Shown piece after piece: positions 17,564-25,578 of a stretch of DNA of 64,000 nt. The stretch comes from Nesterenkonia marinintestina (GTDB lineage Bacteria; Actinomycetota; Actinomycetes; Actinomycetales; Micrococcaceae): the NCBI RefSeq assembly GCF_025420485.1, contig NZ_JAOEFD010000004.1:111035-175034 (forward strand). The letters are read 5' to 3'. The notes beneath the pieces were generated by a model that was not told the origin of the DNA, ran no database searches, and was given only the letters and a program-made list of their open reading frames with translations. The position numbers were made by a program, and so were the translations under genes. Each line of letters opens with the position of its first letter. The stretch's first letter is position 1.

Positions 17564-18331
17564 TCAGTTCCTCTCAGACGGCGATCCGTGGTCGGCCGGG
17601 ACCTCCCCGGCGTGAAGAGACATGTGGACTTCGTAGCGGTCTCCCCGATAGCGGGAGACCACATGCTCGACCGGCACTCCCGCGGCATGGGAGATCCGGC
17701 GGAAGACGAGCAGCGGCACCGGAGTCTCGGCGCCGAGGTGTGCGGAGGTGCGAGCATCGGAGATCTCACCCCAGACGGTCTGCTCGGCGGCATCGATGAC
17801 GTATCCGTACCGCTCTGCGAGCACGCGATACAGCGAGCCGCCGAGGTCCTCACGATCCAGGTCAGGCAGCAGGGAGACCGGGTACCAGCCCTCCTCGACG
17901 GCGACGGGCTCGTCGTCGGCGAGGCGGATCCGGCGGATCTGCCAGACCTCCTGGTCCGGTCGCAGCTTCAGCGCCTCGGCGACCGTCCCCGTCACGTCCC
18001 GCCGCGCCACCTCGAGCAGGACGGTCGACGGCACGTGGCCCCGCCGCCGCATGTCCTGGCTGAAGGAGGCGAGGTGCAGGCGCGAGTCGAGCCGCGGCTG
18101 GGCGACGTATGTCCCCTTGGCGGGGACTCGGGTCAGCAGACCGTCGGTGATGAGCTGCTCCACCGCGCGCCGGACCGTCGCCCGCGACACTCCGAAGTTC
18201 TGCTGGAGGGACCGTTCCGAAGGGATCGGCGAGCCCGGGGCGAGGTGGTCGCGGATGTGTCGGGCGAGGGCCTCGCGACACTGTTCGTGCTTGGGACGGG
18301 GCCCGTCGGTGATGGGCAGGGTGACATCCAT
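17564..18331 (-). CDS. GntR/HutC-family regulator of amino-sugar uptake (NagR/DasR-like)
   Basis: A 255-residue regulator with a GntR winged helix at about residues 12-75 (PIPSERSLQQNFGVSRATVRRAVEQLI) and a UbiC-type ligand domain of the HutC subfamily (EVWQIRRIRLADDEPVAVEEGWYP, then FRRISHAAGVPVEHVVSRYRGDRYE). The same architecture is found in NagR and DasR, which sense glucosamine 6-phosphate or GlcNAc 6-phosphate. It heads the operon with EIIC and nagA, and diverges from EIIB-EIIA. ATG at 18331 is preferred to GTG at 18352. A DasR-like palindrome at 18383-18398 in the divergent spacer is a likely operator. Confidence 0.92.
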   Translation of the reverse strand: MDVTLPITDGPRPKHEQCREALARHIRDHLAPGSPIPSERSLQQNFGVSRATVRRAVEQLITDGLLTRVPAKGTYVAQPRLDSRLHLASFSQDMRRRGHVPSTVLLEVARRDVTGTVAEALKLRPDQEVWQIRRIRLADDEPVAVEEGWYPVSLLPDLDREDLGGSLYRVLAERYGYVIDAAEQTVWGEISDARTSAHLGAETPVPLLVFRRISHAAGVPVEHVVSRYRGDRYEVHMSLHAGEVPADHGSPSERN

Positions 18332-18382
18332 GGTCGGCCTCACCCCTCTCACCGCGGCTCCCCTCAGAGCCTCTGATACGGT

Positions 18383-18398
18383 CCGGTACGTACCAGTT
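18383..18398. promoter_or_regulatory. DasR/NagR-type operator candidate
   Basis: The lower strand reads ACTGGTACGTACCGGA, with a perfect palindromic core GGTACGTACC at 18385-18394. The known DasR/NagR consensus is of the form ASTGGTCTAGACCAST, so the outer ACTGGT half matches and the centre differs. It lies between the divergent gntR-EIIC-nagA and EIIB-EIIA genes. Confidence 0.6.
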
Positions 18399-18543
18399 GA
18401 CTATGGCTCTCGTCACAGTCGCTGTCAAGGACCTCGCGCGATGTCGATGCGGCGTCGCTGCGCGGCGGTGCGGGTCGATCCGATGTCGAGCGACGTCGGA
18501 CCTGCCTACACTGAAGCCATCACCGACATCTGAGGAGCACATC

Positions 18544-18774
18544 ATGAGCAAGGCGGAGGCGATCCTGGCCGGACTCGGCGGTGCGGACAACATCGTGGAG
18601 ATCGAGCCGTGCATCACCCGACTGCGCACCGAGGTCGAGGACGCGGATCTCGTCGACCAGCAGGCGCTGAAGAAGGCGGGGGCCCACGGCGTCATGGCCT
18701 CCGGGACCGTCATCCAGGTCATCGTCGGACCCGAGGCCGACACCCTGGCCGAGGACATCGAAGACCTGCGCTGA
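18544..18774 (+). CDS. PTS EIIB (stand-alone, glucose/GlcNAc type)
   Basis: This 76-residue EIIB passes the phosphoryl group to the incoming sugar on EIIC. The phosphorylated cysteine is Cys23 in IVEIEPCITRLRTEV, the classic LDxCxTRLR block; the later motif ALKKAGAHGVMASG is also typical. ATG at 18544 has GAGGAGC 6 bases upstream; a longer open frame to 18397 is not coding-like. It overlaps the EIIA start by one base. Most GlcNAc permeases fuse B and C, so the split form is notable. Confidence 0.92.
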   Translation: MSKAEAILAGLGGADNIVEIEPCITRLRTEVEDADLVDQQALKKAGAHGVMASGTVIQVIVGPEADTLAEDIEDLR

Positions 18775-19220
18775 TGGATGTCCTCTCTCCCTGCACCGGC
18801 CAGGTCCACGCGCTGGAGACCGTGCCCGATCCCGTCTTCGCCGGCGGCCTGGTGGGTCCGGGCGCCGCGGTCGAGCCGCAGGACGGGCCGCAGGAGGCGG
18901 TCGCGCCCATCGCCGGACGGCTGCTGAAGGTCCACCCGCACGCGTTCGTCGTCATCGGCGAGTCGCGGCTGGCGGTCCTCGTCCATCTGGGCATCGATAC
19001 GGTCTCCCGTCGGGGCGAGGGCTTCACCGTGCTCCGCAGCGAGGGCGAGGTCGTCGAGGCCGGGGCGCCGATCATCGGATGGGACCCGGCGGTCGTGCGG
19101 GAGGCCGGACTCTCCGCGATCGTCCCGGTCGTCGCACTGGAGGCCACGGAGGACCGGATCGCCGAAGAGGCTCGGGGCGAGGTCTCCTCCGGGGCCACGC
19201 TCTTCGTCGCCCGCGACTGA
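18774..19220 (+). CDS. PTS EIIA (glucose-type, stand-alone)
   Basis: A 148-residue EIIA of the glucose family that accepts phosphate from HPr and donates it to EIIB. It begins MDVLSPCTGQVHALETVPD, shows VGPGAAVEP and VAPIAGRL, and has the active histidine in RLAVLVHLGIDTV near residue 71. The start overlaps the EIIB stop as TGATG. Together with EIIB it forms a two-gene divergent unit completing the EIIC permease. Confidence 0.93.
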   Translation: MDVLSPCTGQVHALETVPDPVFAGGLVGPGAAVEPQDGPQEAVAPIAGRLLKVHPHAFVVIGESRLAVLVHLGIDTVSRRGEGFTVLRSEGEVVEAGAPIIGWDPAVVREAGLSAIVPVVALEATEDRIAEEARGEVSSGATLFVARD

Positions 19221-19307
19221 CCGAGTCCTCCCCCAACTGACCGACTCCTCCTCCGCGACCCTCCGATCATCCGGACGGGGTAAGCGCAGGCTGTGGGCAT
19301 GAACACC

Positions 19308-19371
19308 TTCACCGGATGGCCGTAGACGAGTACGATGTACTGAGAACGCACACTTGTTCGCCCACCGAACA
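19308..19371 (+). promoter_or_regulatory. pcaF promoter with two palindromes
   Basis: TTCACC at 19308-19313 and TACGAT at 19331-19336 are 17 bases apart. AGTAC-GAT-GTACT (19329-19341) overlaps the -10, and TGTTCG-CCCAC-CGAACA (19355-19371) lies downstream of the likely start. Both are good candidate operators for the IclR regulator that ends the pcaFIJ block. The rest of 19221-19385 shows nothing clear. Confidence 0.5.
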
Positions 19372-19385
19372 CGAGGAGGTCAGGG

Positions 19386-20576
19386 ATGCAGGAGACGTTC
19401 GTCTACGACGCCGTCCGCACCCCCTTCGGCAGATTGGGCGGAGGCCTGTCCGGGGTGCGACCGGACGATCTCGCCGCCCATGTCATCGCGGCCACCCTGG
19501 AACGCTCCTCCGCGCTCGACCCCGCCGCCGTCGACGAGGTCGTCCTCGGCAATGCCAACGGTGCGGGCGAAGAGAACCGAAACGTCGCACGGATGGCCTG
19601 GCTGCTGGCGGGCCTTCCCGTCTCGGTCCCCGGCACCACGGTGAACCGGCTGTGCGGTTCGTCGCTGGATGCGACGATCATGGCTGCGCGGCAGATCGCC
19701 CTCGGGGACGCCGACGTCATGGTCGTGGGAGGTGTGGAGTCGATGTCCCGCGCGCCCTGGGTCCTCCCCAAGACCGAGCGACCCTTCCCCATGCAGAACC
19801 TCGAGCTCTCCAACACGACCCTGGGCTGGCGGCTGATCAACGAACGCATGCCCGCCGAATGGACCGTCTCCCTGGGCGAGGCCACCGAGCAGCTGCGGGA
19901 GAAGTACAGCATCGGCCGTGACCGGCAGGACGAGTTCGCCGCACGATCCCACGCTCTGGCGGTGGAGGCCTGGGAAGCCGGCCGCTACGACGACCTGATC
20001 ACCCAGTACCCGGACGCGGAGCTGCCGCGTGACGAGACCGTCCGAGACGGCGTCACCGCAGAGAGGCTCGGCGGGCTCCGCACCGTCTTCCGTCGGGAGG
20101 ACGGCACGGTCACCGCCGGCAACGCCTCCTCGATGAACGACGGCGCCTCGGCGGCGCTGTTGGGCTCGGCGGCCGCCGCCCAGGTCATCGGACGGAGCCC
20201 GACGGCCCGCGTCGCGGGCTGGGGCGCCGCGGCGAACGAACCTCAATACTTCGGCTTCGCCCCGGTGGAGGCCGCCGACCGGGCCCTGCGCCGGGCCGGC
20301 ATCTCCTGGGACGACGTCGGCGCGATCGAGCTCAACGAGGCCTTCGCCGCCCAGGCGCTGGCCTGCACCGACGCCTGGGGCGTGGACCCGGACATCGTCA
20401 ACGCCTGGGGCGGCGCCGTCGCACTCGGCCACCCGCTCGGCGCCTCGGGCACACGCCTGATCGGCACCCTGGCCGCGCGTCTGCGGGCAGCCGGAGCACG
20501 ATGGGGCGTGGCGGCCCTGTGCATCGGCGTCGGCCAGGGGCTGGCCGTCGTCCTCGAGAACACCGAGACCCACTGA
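19386..20576 (+). CDS. pcaF: 3-oxoadipyl-CoA thiolase
   Basis: A thiolase of 396 residues that splits 3-oxoadipyl-CoA to succinyl-CoA and acetyl-CoA. The acyl-accepting cysteine is Cys90 in TTVNRLCGSSLDA, followed by MVVGGVESMSRAPWV, NEAFAAQALAC, GGAVALGHPLGASGTR and the second cysteine in LCIGVGQGLAVV. The residues after Cys90 (GSSLDA) and the partners pcaI and pcaJ favour the oxoadipyl enzyme over acetoacetyl-CoA thiolase. Start ATG 19386 has AGGAGGTC 6 bases upstream. Confidence 0.94.
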   Translation: MQETFVYDAVRTPFGRLGGGLSGVRPDDLAAHVIAATLERSSALDPAAVDEVVLGNANGAGEENRNVARMAWLLAGLPVSVPGTTVNRLCGSSLDATIMAARQIALGDADVMVVGGVESMSRAPWVLPKTERPFPMQNLELSNTTLGWRLINERMPAEWTVSLGEATEQLREKYSIGRDRQDEFAARSHALAVEAWEAGRYDDLITQYPDAELPRDETVRDGVTAERLGGLRTVFRREDGTVTAGNASSMNDGASAALLGSAAAAQVIGRSPTARVAGWGAAANEPQYFGFAPVEAADRALRRAGISWDDVGAIELNEAFAAQALACTDAWGVDPDIVNAWGGAVALGHPLGASGTRLIGTLAARLRAAGARWGVAALCIGVGQGLAVVLENTETH

Positions 20577-20600
20577 ACGCCGTAGGGCAGAGAGGCACCG

Positions 20601-21281
20601 ATGACCACGATCGCAGAGAACGCCGCCGAAGCCGTGAGCTCGGTGACGGACGGCTCCACCATCCTGATGGGCGGCTTCGGCAACGCCGGACAGCCCATGG
20701 AGCTGATCGACGCGCTGCTGGAGTGCGGCGCCACGGACCTGACCGTGGTGAACAACAACGCCGGCCAGGGCGACGCCGGGCTGGCGCTGCTCATCCGCGA
20801 ACGCCGCGTCCGACGCATCATCTGCTCGTTCCCGCGACAGTCCGACTCCTGGCACTTCGACGAGGCCTACCGGGCAGGTGAGATCGAACTCGAGCTCGTG
20901 CCCCAGGGGAACCTGGCGGAGCGCCTGCGCGCCGCCGGTGCGGGCATCGGCGCCTTCTTCACACCCACCGGGTACGGCACCGAGCTGGCCGAGGGCAAGG
21001 AGACCCGGGAGATCGACGGTCGGAACTACGTGCTGGAGCACCCGCTGCGCGGCGACGTCGCCCTGATCAAGGCGCTGAAGGCGGACACCGTCGGCAACCT
21101 CGTCTACCGCAAGACGGCCAGGAACTTCGGTCCCGTCATGGCCGCCGCCGCCTCCACGACCGTCGTCCAGGTGGACGAGCTGGTCGAGGCCGGAGGGATC
21201 GACCCGGAGCACGTGGTCACCCCCGGAATCTACGTGGACACCGTCACCGTCCTGCCCGACGCGACCGGCCGCAGCGCCTGA
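20601..21281 (+). CDS. pcaI: 3-oxoadipate CoA-transferase subunit A
   Basis: The A subunit of the heteromeric transferase that moves CoA from succinyl-CoA to 3-oxoadipate. The 226-residue protein has the family start DGSTILMGGFGNAGQP, the DLTVVNNNAG block and GIGAFFTPTGYGTELAEGKE. The partner pcaJ starts 11 bases after its stop. Acetoacetate:succinyl-CoA transferase (ScoA) is the close alternative; the pcaF neighbour decides for 3-oxoadipate. Confidence 0.92.
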   Translation: MTTIAENAAEAVSSVTDGSTILMGGFGNAGQPMELIDALLECGATDLTVVNNNAGQGDAGLALLIRERRVRRIICSFPRQSDSWHFDEAYRAGEIELELVPQGNLAERLRAAGAGIGAFFTPTGYGTELAEGKETREIDGRNYVLEHPLRGDVALIKALKADTVGNLVYRKTARNFGPVMAAAASTTVVQVDELVEAGGIDPEHVVTPGIYVDTVTVLPDATGRSA

Positions 21282-21292
21282 AGGAGCACCAG

Positions 21293-21970
21293 ATGAGCAC
21301 CGACACGTCAACGCTGAGCCGCGAACAGCTCGCCGAAAAGGTCGCCGCCGACATCGCCCCCGGGTCCTACGTGAACCTGGGCATCGGCCAGCCGACCAAG
21401 GTCTCGGACTTCCTCGACCCGGAGCAGGGCGTCACCCTGCACACCGAGAACGGCATGCTGGGCATGGGTCCGCAGGCCCACGGCGAGGACATCGACGAGG
21501 ACCTGATCAACGCCGGCAAGATCCCGGTCACCGAGACCTTCGGGACCAGCTACTTCCACCACGCCGACTCGTTCGCCATGATGCGCGGCGGCCACCTGGA
21601 CGTCTGTGTCCTCGGTGCTTTCCAGGTCTCGGCGGCCGGGGACCTGGCCAACTGGTCGACCGGCGCTCCGGATGCGATTCCCGCAGTCGGCGGGGCCATG
21701 GATCTGGCCATCGGCGCCAAGGACGTCTTCGTCATGATGTCGCTGTTCGCCAAGGACGGCAGCCCGAAGATCGTCCCGACGCTGACCTACCCGGCCACCG
21801 GTCTGGGCTGCGTGACCAGGGTCTACTCCGACCACGGCGTGTTCCTGCTCTCCAGCGACGAGGAGGGCGCACCGGTGGTGACCCTCCGTGAGGCCTACGG
21901 GCTGACTCCCGAGGAGATCGCCGAGAGGCTGGACGTCGAGGTCGTCGACGGCACCGGGTCCGCGGTCTGA
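21293..21970 (+). CDS. pcaJ: 3-oxoadipate CoA-transferase subunit B
   Basis: The catalytic B subunit. The thioester-forming glutamate is Glu52 in LHTENGMLGMGP, preceded by the VNLGIGQPTKVSDF block. The late segment GLGCVTRVYSDHGVF fits SCOT-family B subunits. 225 residues is normal. The cluster pcaF-pcaI-pcaJ completes the pathway begun at 10968-15082, despite 4.2 kb of nag genes between the two halves. Confidence 0.93.
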   Translation: MSTDTSTLSREQLAEKVAADIAPGSYVNLGIGQPTKVSDFLDPEQGVTLHTENGMLGMGPQAHGEDIDEDLINAGKIPVTETFGTSYFHHADSFAMMRGGHLDVCVLGAFQVSAAGDLANWSTGAPDAIPAVGGAMDLAIGAKDVFVMMSLFAKDGSPKIVPTLTYPATGLGCVTRVYSDHGVFLLSSDEEGAPVVTLREAYGLTPEEIAERLDVEVVDGTGSAV

Positions 21971-21999
21971 GGGGGATCCCGCCCCCGCCCGATAGTGTC

Positions 22000-22860
22000 G
22001 TGAGCGTGACAGAGGAGAACACCGAGGCTGACGCCCCGCGCAAGGAGGACTTCGTCCGTTCATTGGCCAACGGGCTGAAGATCCTGGAGGCGTTCGCCGC
22101 CGGAGAGCCGAGGATGACGTTGTCCGAGGTGGCCCGCCGCACCGGGCTGTCCCGAGCCTCGTCGCGGCGGATGCTGCACACGTTGGTCCATCAGGGCTAT
22201 GCGACCACGGACGGCCGGGACTTCTCGCTGACTCCCCAGGTCCTCAACCTCGGCATGGGCTTCTCTGCGGGCGGCGGGCTGCGCGACGTCCTGCAGCCGG
22301 CCCTGCAGACCCTGGCCCGAACGGTGGACGAGTCCTCCTCCGCCTCCGTCCTGGCGGGTACGGAGATCATCTACATCGCCCGCGTGCACACCCGCCGGAT
22401 CATGCGGATGGACCTCGACGTCGGCACGCGCCTTCCTGCCTTCGCGACGTCGATGGGGAGGATCCTGCTGGGCGACCTCGGATACGAGGAGCTGCGCAGC
22501 ACCCTCGCCGGATGGCATCGGCCTCAGCTGACCCCCACGACGGTGACCGACGTCGACGAGCTCATCGCCCTCGTCACCGAGGCTCGCCGGGCGGGCTTCG
22601 CCATGGTCGATCAGGAGCTCGAGGCCGGCCTCCGCTCGGTGGCCGTGCCCGTGCGCCACCCCGACCACGGGGTCGTCGCCGCCATGAACGTCTCCGTCTC
22701 CGCGGGGCTGGAGTCCGCGGAAGAGTCTCTGTCCCGCGTCCTGGACCCCCTGCGGGAGTGCGCAGAGAGGGCCGAACTGTCGGTCCGGGCGTGGGAGCGC
22801 GGCACGGGCGCGCTCACCCGGCACACCGCGAGGGCGTCAGGGTCGATCCGGAACGCGTAG
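22000..22860 (+). CDS. IclR-family regulator of the beta-ketoadipate pathway (PcaR-like)
   Basis: A 286-residue regulator. The winged helix is at residues 22-80 (RMTLSEVARRTGLSRASSRRMLHTL) and the effector domain shows IIYIARVHTRRIMRMDLDVGTRLPAFATSMGRILLG. This VGTRLPA-TSMGR stretch is the hallmark of the PcaR/PobR/CatR subgroup, so 3-oxoadipate is a reasonable ligand. Start is uncertain: GTG at 22000 or 22006, with no clear ribosome binding site. It ends directly against the convergent tetR gene. It is unlike the two IclR paralogues at 8025 and 10081. Confidence 0.9.
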   Translation: MSVTEENTEADAPRKEDFVRSLANGLKILEAFAAGEPRMTLSEVARRTGLSRASSRRMLHTLVHQGYATTDGRDFSLTPQVLNLGMGFSAGGGLRDVLQPALQTLARTVDESSSASVLAGTEIIYIARVHTRRIMRMDLDVGTRLPAFATSMGRILLGDLGYEELRSTLAGWHRPQLTPTTVTDVDELIALVTEARRAGFAMVDQELEAGLRSVAVPVRHPDHGVVAAMNVSVSAGLESAEESLSRVLDPLRECAERAELSVRAWERGTGALTRHTARASGSIRNA

Positions 22861-23496
22861 TCAGTGATCCGTCAGCCAGGACACCACCACGTCGCCGATC
22901 ATGCGGCGCAGACGGGACCGGTTCGCCTCGTCCTGGAGATCACGCCCGAAGAGGTAGCCGAACGTATAGGTGTTGGCCACCTGGAAGACGCAGTAGGAGC
23001 TGATGAGGAGATGCACGTCGAGGGCATCGACGTCGTCGCGGAAGCATCCCTGCTGACGTCCGCGATCGAGGATCTCGTCGAGCAGGTTGAGCGCGGGCTG
23101 GTTCAGATCCCTGAGTGATTCGATCTGTCGGATGAAGTTCCCGCGATGGATGTTCTCGATGGCGACCAGGCGGATGAAGTCACCGTTCTCCCGGTGATGC
23201 TCGAAGGTGAGCTCCGTGAGCTGACGCAGGGCATCTGTGGGGTTGAGCTCGTCGATCCGCAGCTCTCGCTCAGCCTGACGGATGCCCCGATAGGCCGCTT
23301 CGAGGACGGCGAGATACAGCTGCTCCTTGCCGCCGAAGTAGTAGTAGATCATCCGCTTCGTCGTCCTGGTGCGACGAGCGATCTCGTCGATCCTGGCCCC
23401 TGAGTAGCCGGAGTCGGCGAACACCTCCGTCGCCACCGACAGCAACTCCGACCTGGTCCTCTCGGCGTCACGCTGACGAATGATCTGTCCGTTCAT
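22861..23496 (-). CDS. TetR-family regulator, probably of the shikimate/quinate genes
   Basis: A 211-residue TetR protein. The DNA-binding domain occupies residues 6-55 with VFADSGYSGARIDEIARRTRTTKRMIYYYFGGKE, a strongly conserved TetR form. The C-terminal domain resembles those of regulators next to hydroaromatic-acid genes. ATG at 23496 is preferred to an ATG 24 bases further upstream. It lies downstream of dctP on the same strand, with a likely terminator in between. The TRAP transporter and dehydratase genes are therefore its likely targets, but this is by position only. Confidence 0.85.
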   Translation of the reverse strand: MNGQIIRQRDAERTRSELLSVATEVFADSGYSGARIDEIARRTRTTKRMIYYYFGGKEQLYLAVLEAAYRGIRQAERELRIDELNPTDALRQLTELTFEHHRENGDFIRLVAIENIHRGNFIRQIESLRDLNQPALNLLDEILDRGRQQGCFRDDVDALDVHLLISSYCVFQVANTYTFGYLFGRDLQDEANRSRLRRMIGDVVVSWLTDH

Positions 23497-23562
23497 GAGT
23501 GTCACCTTACTGAACATCATCCGTCGGAGTGGCTCAGCCGAGGACCGCCCGGACGACGGACC

Positions 23563-23596
23563 GGGGTCAGGAACCGCCGAACCGGCTCCTGACCCC
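23563..23596 (-). terminator. Hairpin terminator downstream of dctP
   Basis: GGGGTCAGGAACCG pairs with CGGCTCCTGACCCC (13 of 14) around a short loop. It lies directly after the dctP stop and before the tetR promoter region, so it likely ends the dctQM-qsuD-dctP transcript. No U-run follows. Confidence 0.65.
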
Positions 23597-23610
23597 GTGC
23601 CGCTGACCCG

Positions 23611-24642
23611 TCACTGATCGGCAGTGCCGCGGATCGCGTCGAACACCTCGCGGGACTCGCCCTCGAGGTTCTCCTCGAAGTGCTCGAGCGCCTGGTCCTG
23701 GAACGCCTCGACGTCGACGTCGTCCACGACTTCCCATTCGCCGCCGTCGCGCCACTCGTCGAGGACCTCCTCCTCCTCGTCGGCCACGCATTCAGTCACC
23801 TCCGTCACAGCATTCTCGACCGCTGAGGTCAGAACCTCCTGCTGCTCCTCGTCCAGCTCATCCCACACGGAGCCGATGATCACGAGGTTCGTGTTGAGCT
23901 GATGGGAGGAGAGGCTGAGATAGTCCTGCACCTCGTTGAGGCTCTCCGACTCGATGTTCGTGATCGGGTTCTCCTGGCCGTCCACGGCGCCCTGCTGCAG
24001 CGACAGGTACAACTCTTCATAGGCGACCTCGGTGGCGTTCGCACCGAGGGCCTCCGCGTTCATCAGGTACTGCGGGGATCCGGGGAAGCGGATCCTCAGC
24101 CCGGAGAGGTCCTCAGGAGAACGGATCGCCTCATCAGCGGTGAAGTGACGTGCACCGGCCGACCAGACGCCGAGGGTGTGGATGCCGGTCTCCTCGGCGA
24201 ACGACTCGATCACCGGATCGGAGTCGTCACTGTCCATGAACTCCTCGAGGTGATCGGCGTCGTCGAAGACGTAGGCGGCGTCGAAGATGCTGACCGGCTC
24301 ATGGACCGACCCCAAGGCTGAGGCGCCCTGGATGTCGATGTCGATGTCTCCCGAGGTCACAGAGGCGATGCGGTCGCTGTCGCCTCCCAGCTGACTGGAG
24401 CCGTAGCTCTCGATCTCCAGGCCGACATCCGCTGATGCGACCTCCTCTTCGATCAGATCCACGCCGCATTCGACCTGCGGCTGATTGTCGTTGTAGCTGT
24501 GTGCGAGCGTCAGACTCGTCGTGCCTCCGTCGCCGTCGCCTTCGCCGTCCCCCTCACCTCCTCCGCCGCAGCCCACGAGGACGAGCATAGGGGCGGTCGC
24601 GAGCGCCGCCAGTCCGGTCATTCTGGTTCGATGCGAGGACAT
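23611..24642 (-). CDS. dctP: TRAP transporter substrate-binding lipoprotein
   Basis: The 343-residue extracytoplasmic binding protein of a TRAP transporter. A lipoprotein signal peptide ends in LVGC (Cys25), followed by a Gly/Asp/Glu-rich tether. The DctP fold shows LTLAHSYNDNQPQ, GVWSAGARHFTADEAIRSPEDLSGLRIRFPGSP and the family block YEELYLSLQQGAVDGQENPITNI, which contains the conserved arginine-binding region for carboxylates. The protein is very acidic at the C-terminus, consistent with function in salty surroundings. It is the last gene of dctQ-dctM-dehydrogenase-dctP. Neighbours suggest shikimate, quinate or dehydroshikimate as substrate; most DctP proteins bind carboxylic acids. Confidence 0.92.
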   Translation of the reverse strand: MSSHRTRMTGLAALATAPMLVLVGCGGGGEGDGEGDGDGGTTSLTLAHSYNDNQPQVECGVDLIEEEVASADVGLEIESYGSSQLGGDSDRIASVTSGDIDIDIQGASALGSVHEPVSIFDAAYVFDDADHLEEFMDSDDSDPVIESFAEETGIHTLGVWSAGARHFTADEAIRSPEDLSGLRIRFPGSPQYLMNAEALGANATEVAYEELYLSLQQGAVDGQENPITNIESESLNEVQDYLSLSSHQLNTNLVIIGSVWDELDEEQQEVLTSAVENAVTEVTECVADEEEEVLDEWRDGGEWEVVDDVDVEAFQDQALEHFEENLEGESREVFDAIRGTADQ

Positions 24643-24657
24643 GGTGATTTCCTTTCT

Positions 24658-25578
24658 TCAGGGTCGGGGAACCCGAGTATGAGCTTCTTCCGTCTCGATC
24701 AGACTGCGCAGATCGCTGAGCATCGCGCTCCGGTCGGCCGCTTCACCGGTGAATATCTCGAAGGCGTCCGCGGCCTGGTGCATCGCCATCCCCAGACCGA
24801 CGATGACCCGACAGCCGTGGGCCCGTGCGCGCCTCACCAGCTGAGTCTCCACGGGCCGATACACGATGTCCGAGACCCACATGTCGCCGGTGAGCGCATC
24901 GGTGTCGAACGGGGTGCCAGGATGGTGGGACATGCCGAAGGGGGTCGCGTTCACGACTCCGTCCGCCTGTCCCAGGAGCCGCCCCACATCGTCCGGTCGG
25001 GCCGATGAGACCTCGACCGTGTACTCGCACCGGATGTCGTCCACGAGGCATTCGGCCCGTCGCTCGTCGACGTCCACGATCACCAGCGATTCGACACCTC
25101 GACCTGCGAGGCCGTGGGCGACTGCAGATCCGGCCCCGCCGGCTCCGACGAGGACGACACGGCCACAGGGGGCCGCTGCGAGAGCGTCGTCCAGAGATGC
25201 TCGGAATCCGGTGACATCCGTGTTGTGCCCGATGAGACCGCGCTCTGAGTCGAAGACGATGGTGTTGACGGCTCCGATCGAGCGAGCTGTGCCGCTCAGG
25301 TCGTCGACCAGGGGCAGGACGGTCTGCTTCAGGGGATGGGTGATGTTGAGGCCGTCGAATCCGAGCGTCTGGGCCCACTCCAGGAGCGCTCGCAGTCGTT
25401 CCGGGGATCCGTCGGACAGGTCGGACAGGTTGAACTCCACCGGCCGATACACATAGTTCATCCCGTGCCGCCGGCCCTCGTGCTCATGCATCGGAGGAGT
25501 CAGCGACGGCCAGACGCCGTGGCCGATGAGTCCGATCAGGTACGACCGGTGCCGTCGTCGGGGGGTCGCCGCGTTCAC
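24658..25578 (-). CDS. Quinate/shikimate dehydrogenase-like (AroE family)
   Basis: A 306-residue AroE-family oxidoreductase. Catalytic Lys84 is in GLNITHPLKQTVLPL, Asp121 in HNTDVTGF, and the nucleotide loop is VLVGAGGAGSAVAHGL. The start YLIGLIGHGVWPSLTPPMHEHEG replaces the SxS of biosynthetic AroE with PSLTPPMHE, a form typical of catabolic quinate/shikimate dehydrogenases such as corynebacterial QsuD. The residues after the Rossmann loop (VIVDVDERRA, with Asp) favour NAD over NADP. It overlaps dctM by 4 bases, so it is translated with the transporter and probably oxidises imported shikimate or quinate. Confidence 0.87.
   Translation of the reverse strand: MNAATPRRRHRSYLIGLIGHGVWPSLTPPMHEHEGRRHGMNYVYRPVEFNLSDLSDGSPERLRALLEWAQTLGFDGLNITHPLKQTVLPLVDDLSGTARSIGAVNTIVFDSERGLIGHNTDVTGFRASLDDALAAAPCGRVVLVGAGGAGSAVAHGLAGRGVESLVIVDVDERRAECLVDDIRCEYTVEVSSARPDDVGRLLGQADGVVNATPFGMSHHPGTPFDTDALTGDMWVSDIVYRPVETQLVRRARAHGCRVIVGLGMAMHQAADAFEIFTGEAADRSAMLSDLRSLIETEEAHTRVPRP

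Noticed and set aside
21971..21999. GGGGGATCCCGCCCCC hairpin between pcaJ and the third IclR gene as a terminator
   Set aside because: The stem is short and interrupted and the gap is only 29 bases; read-through from pcaJ into the regulator gene is more likely.
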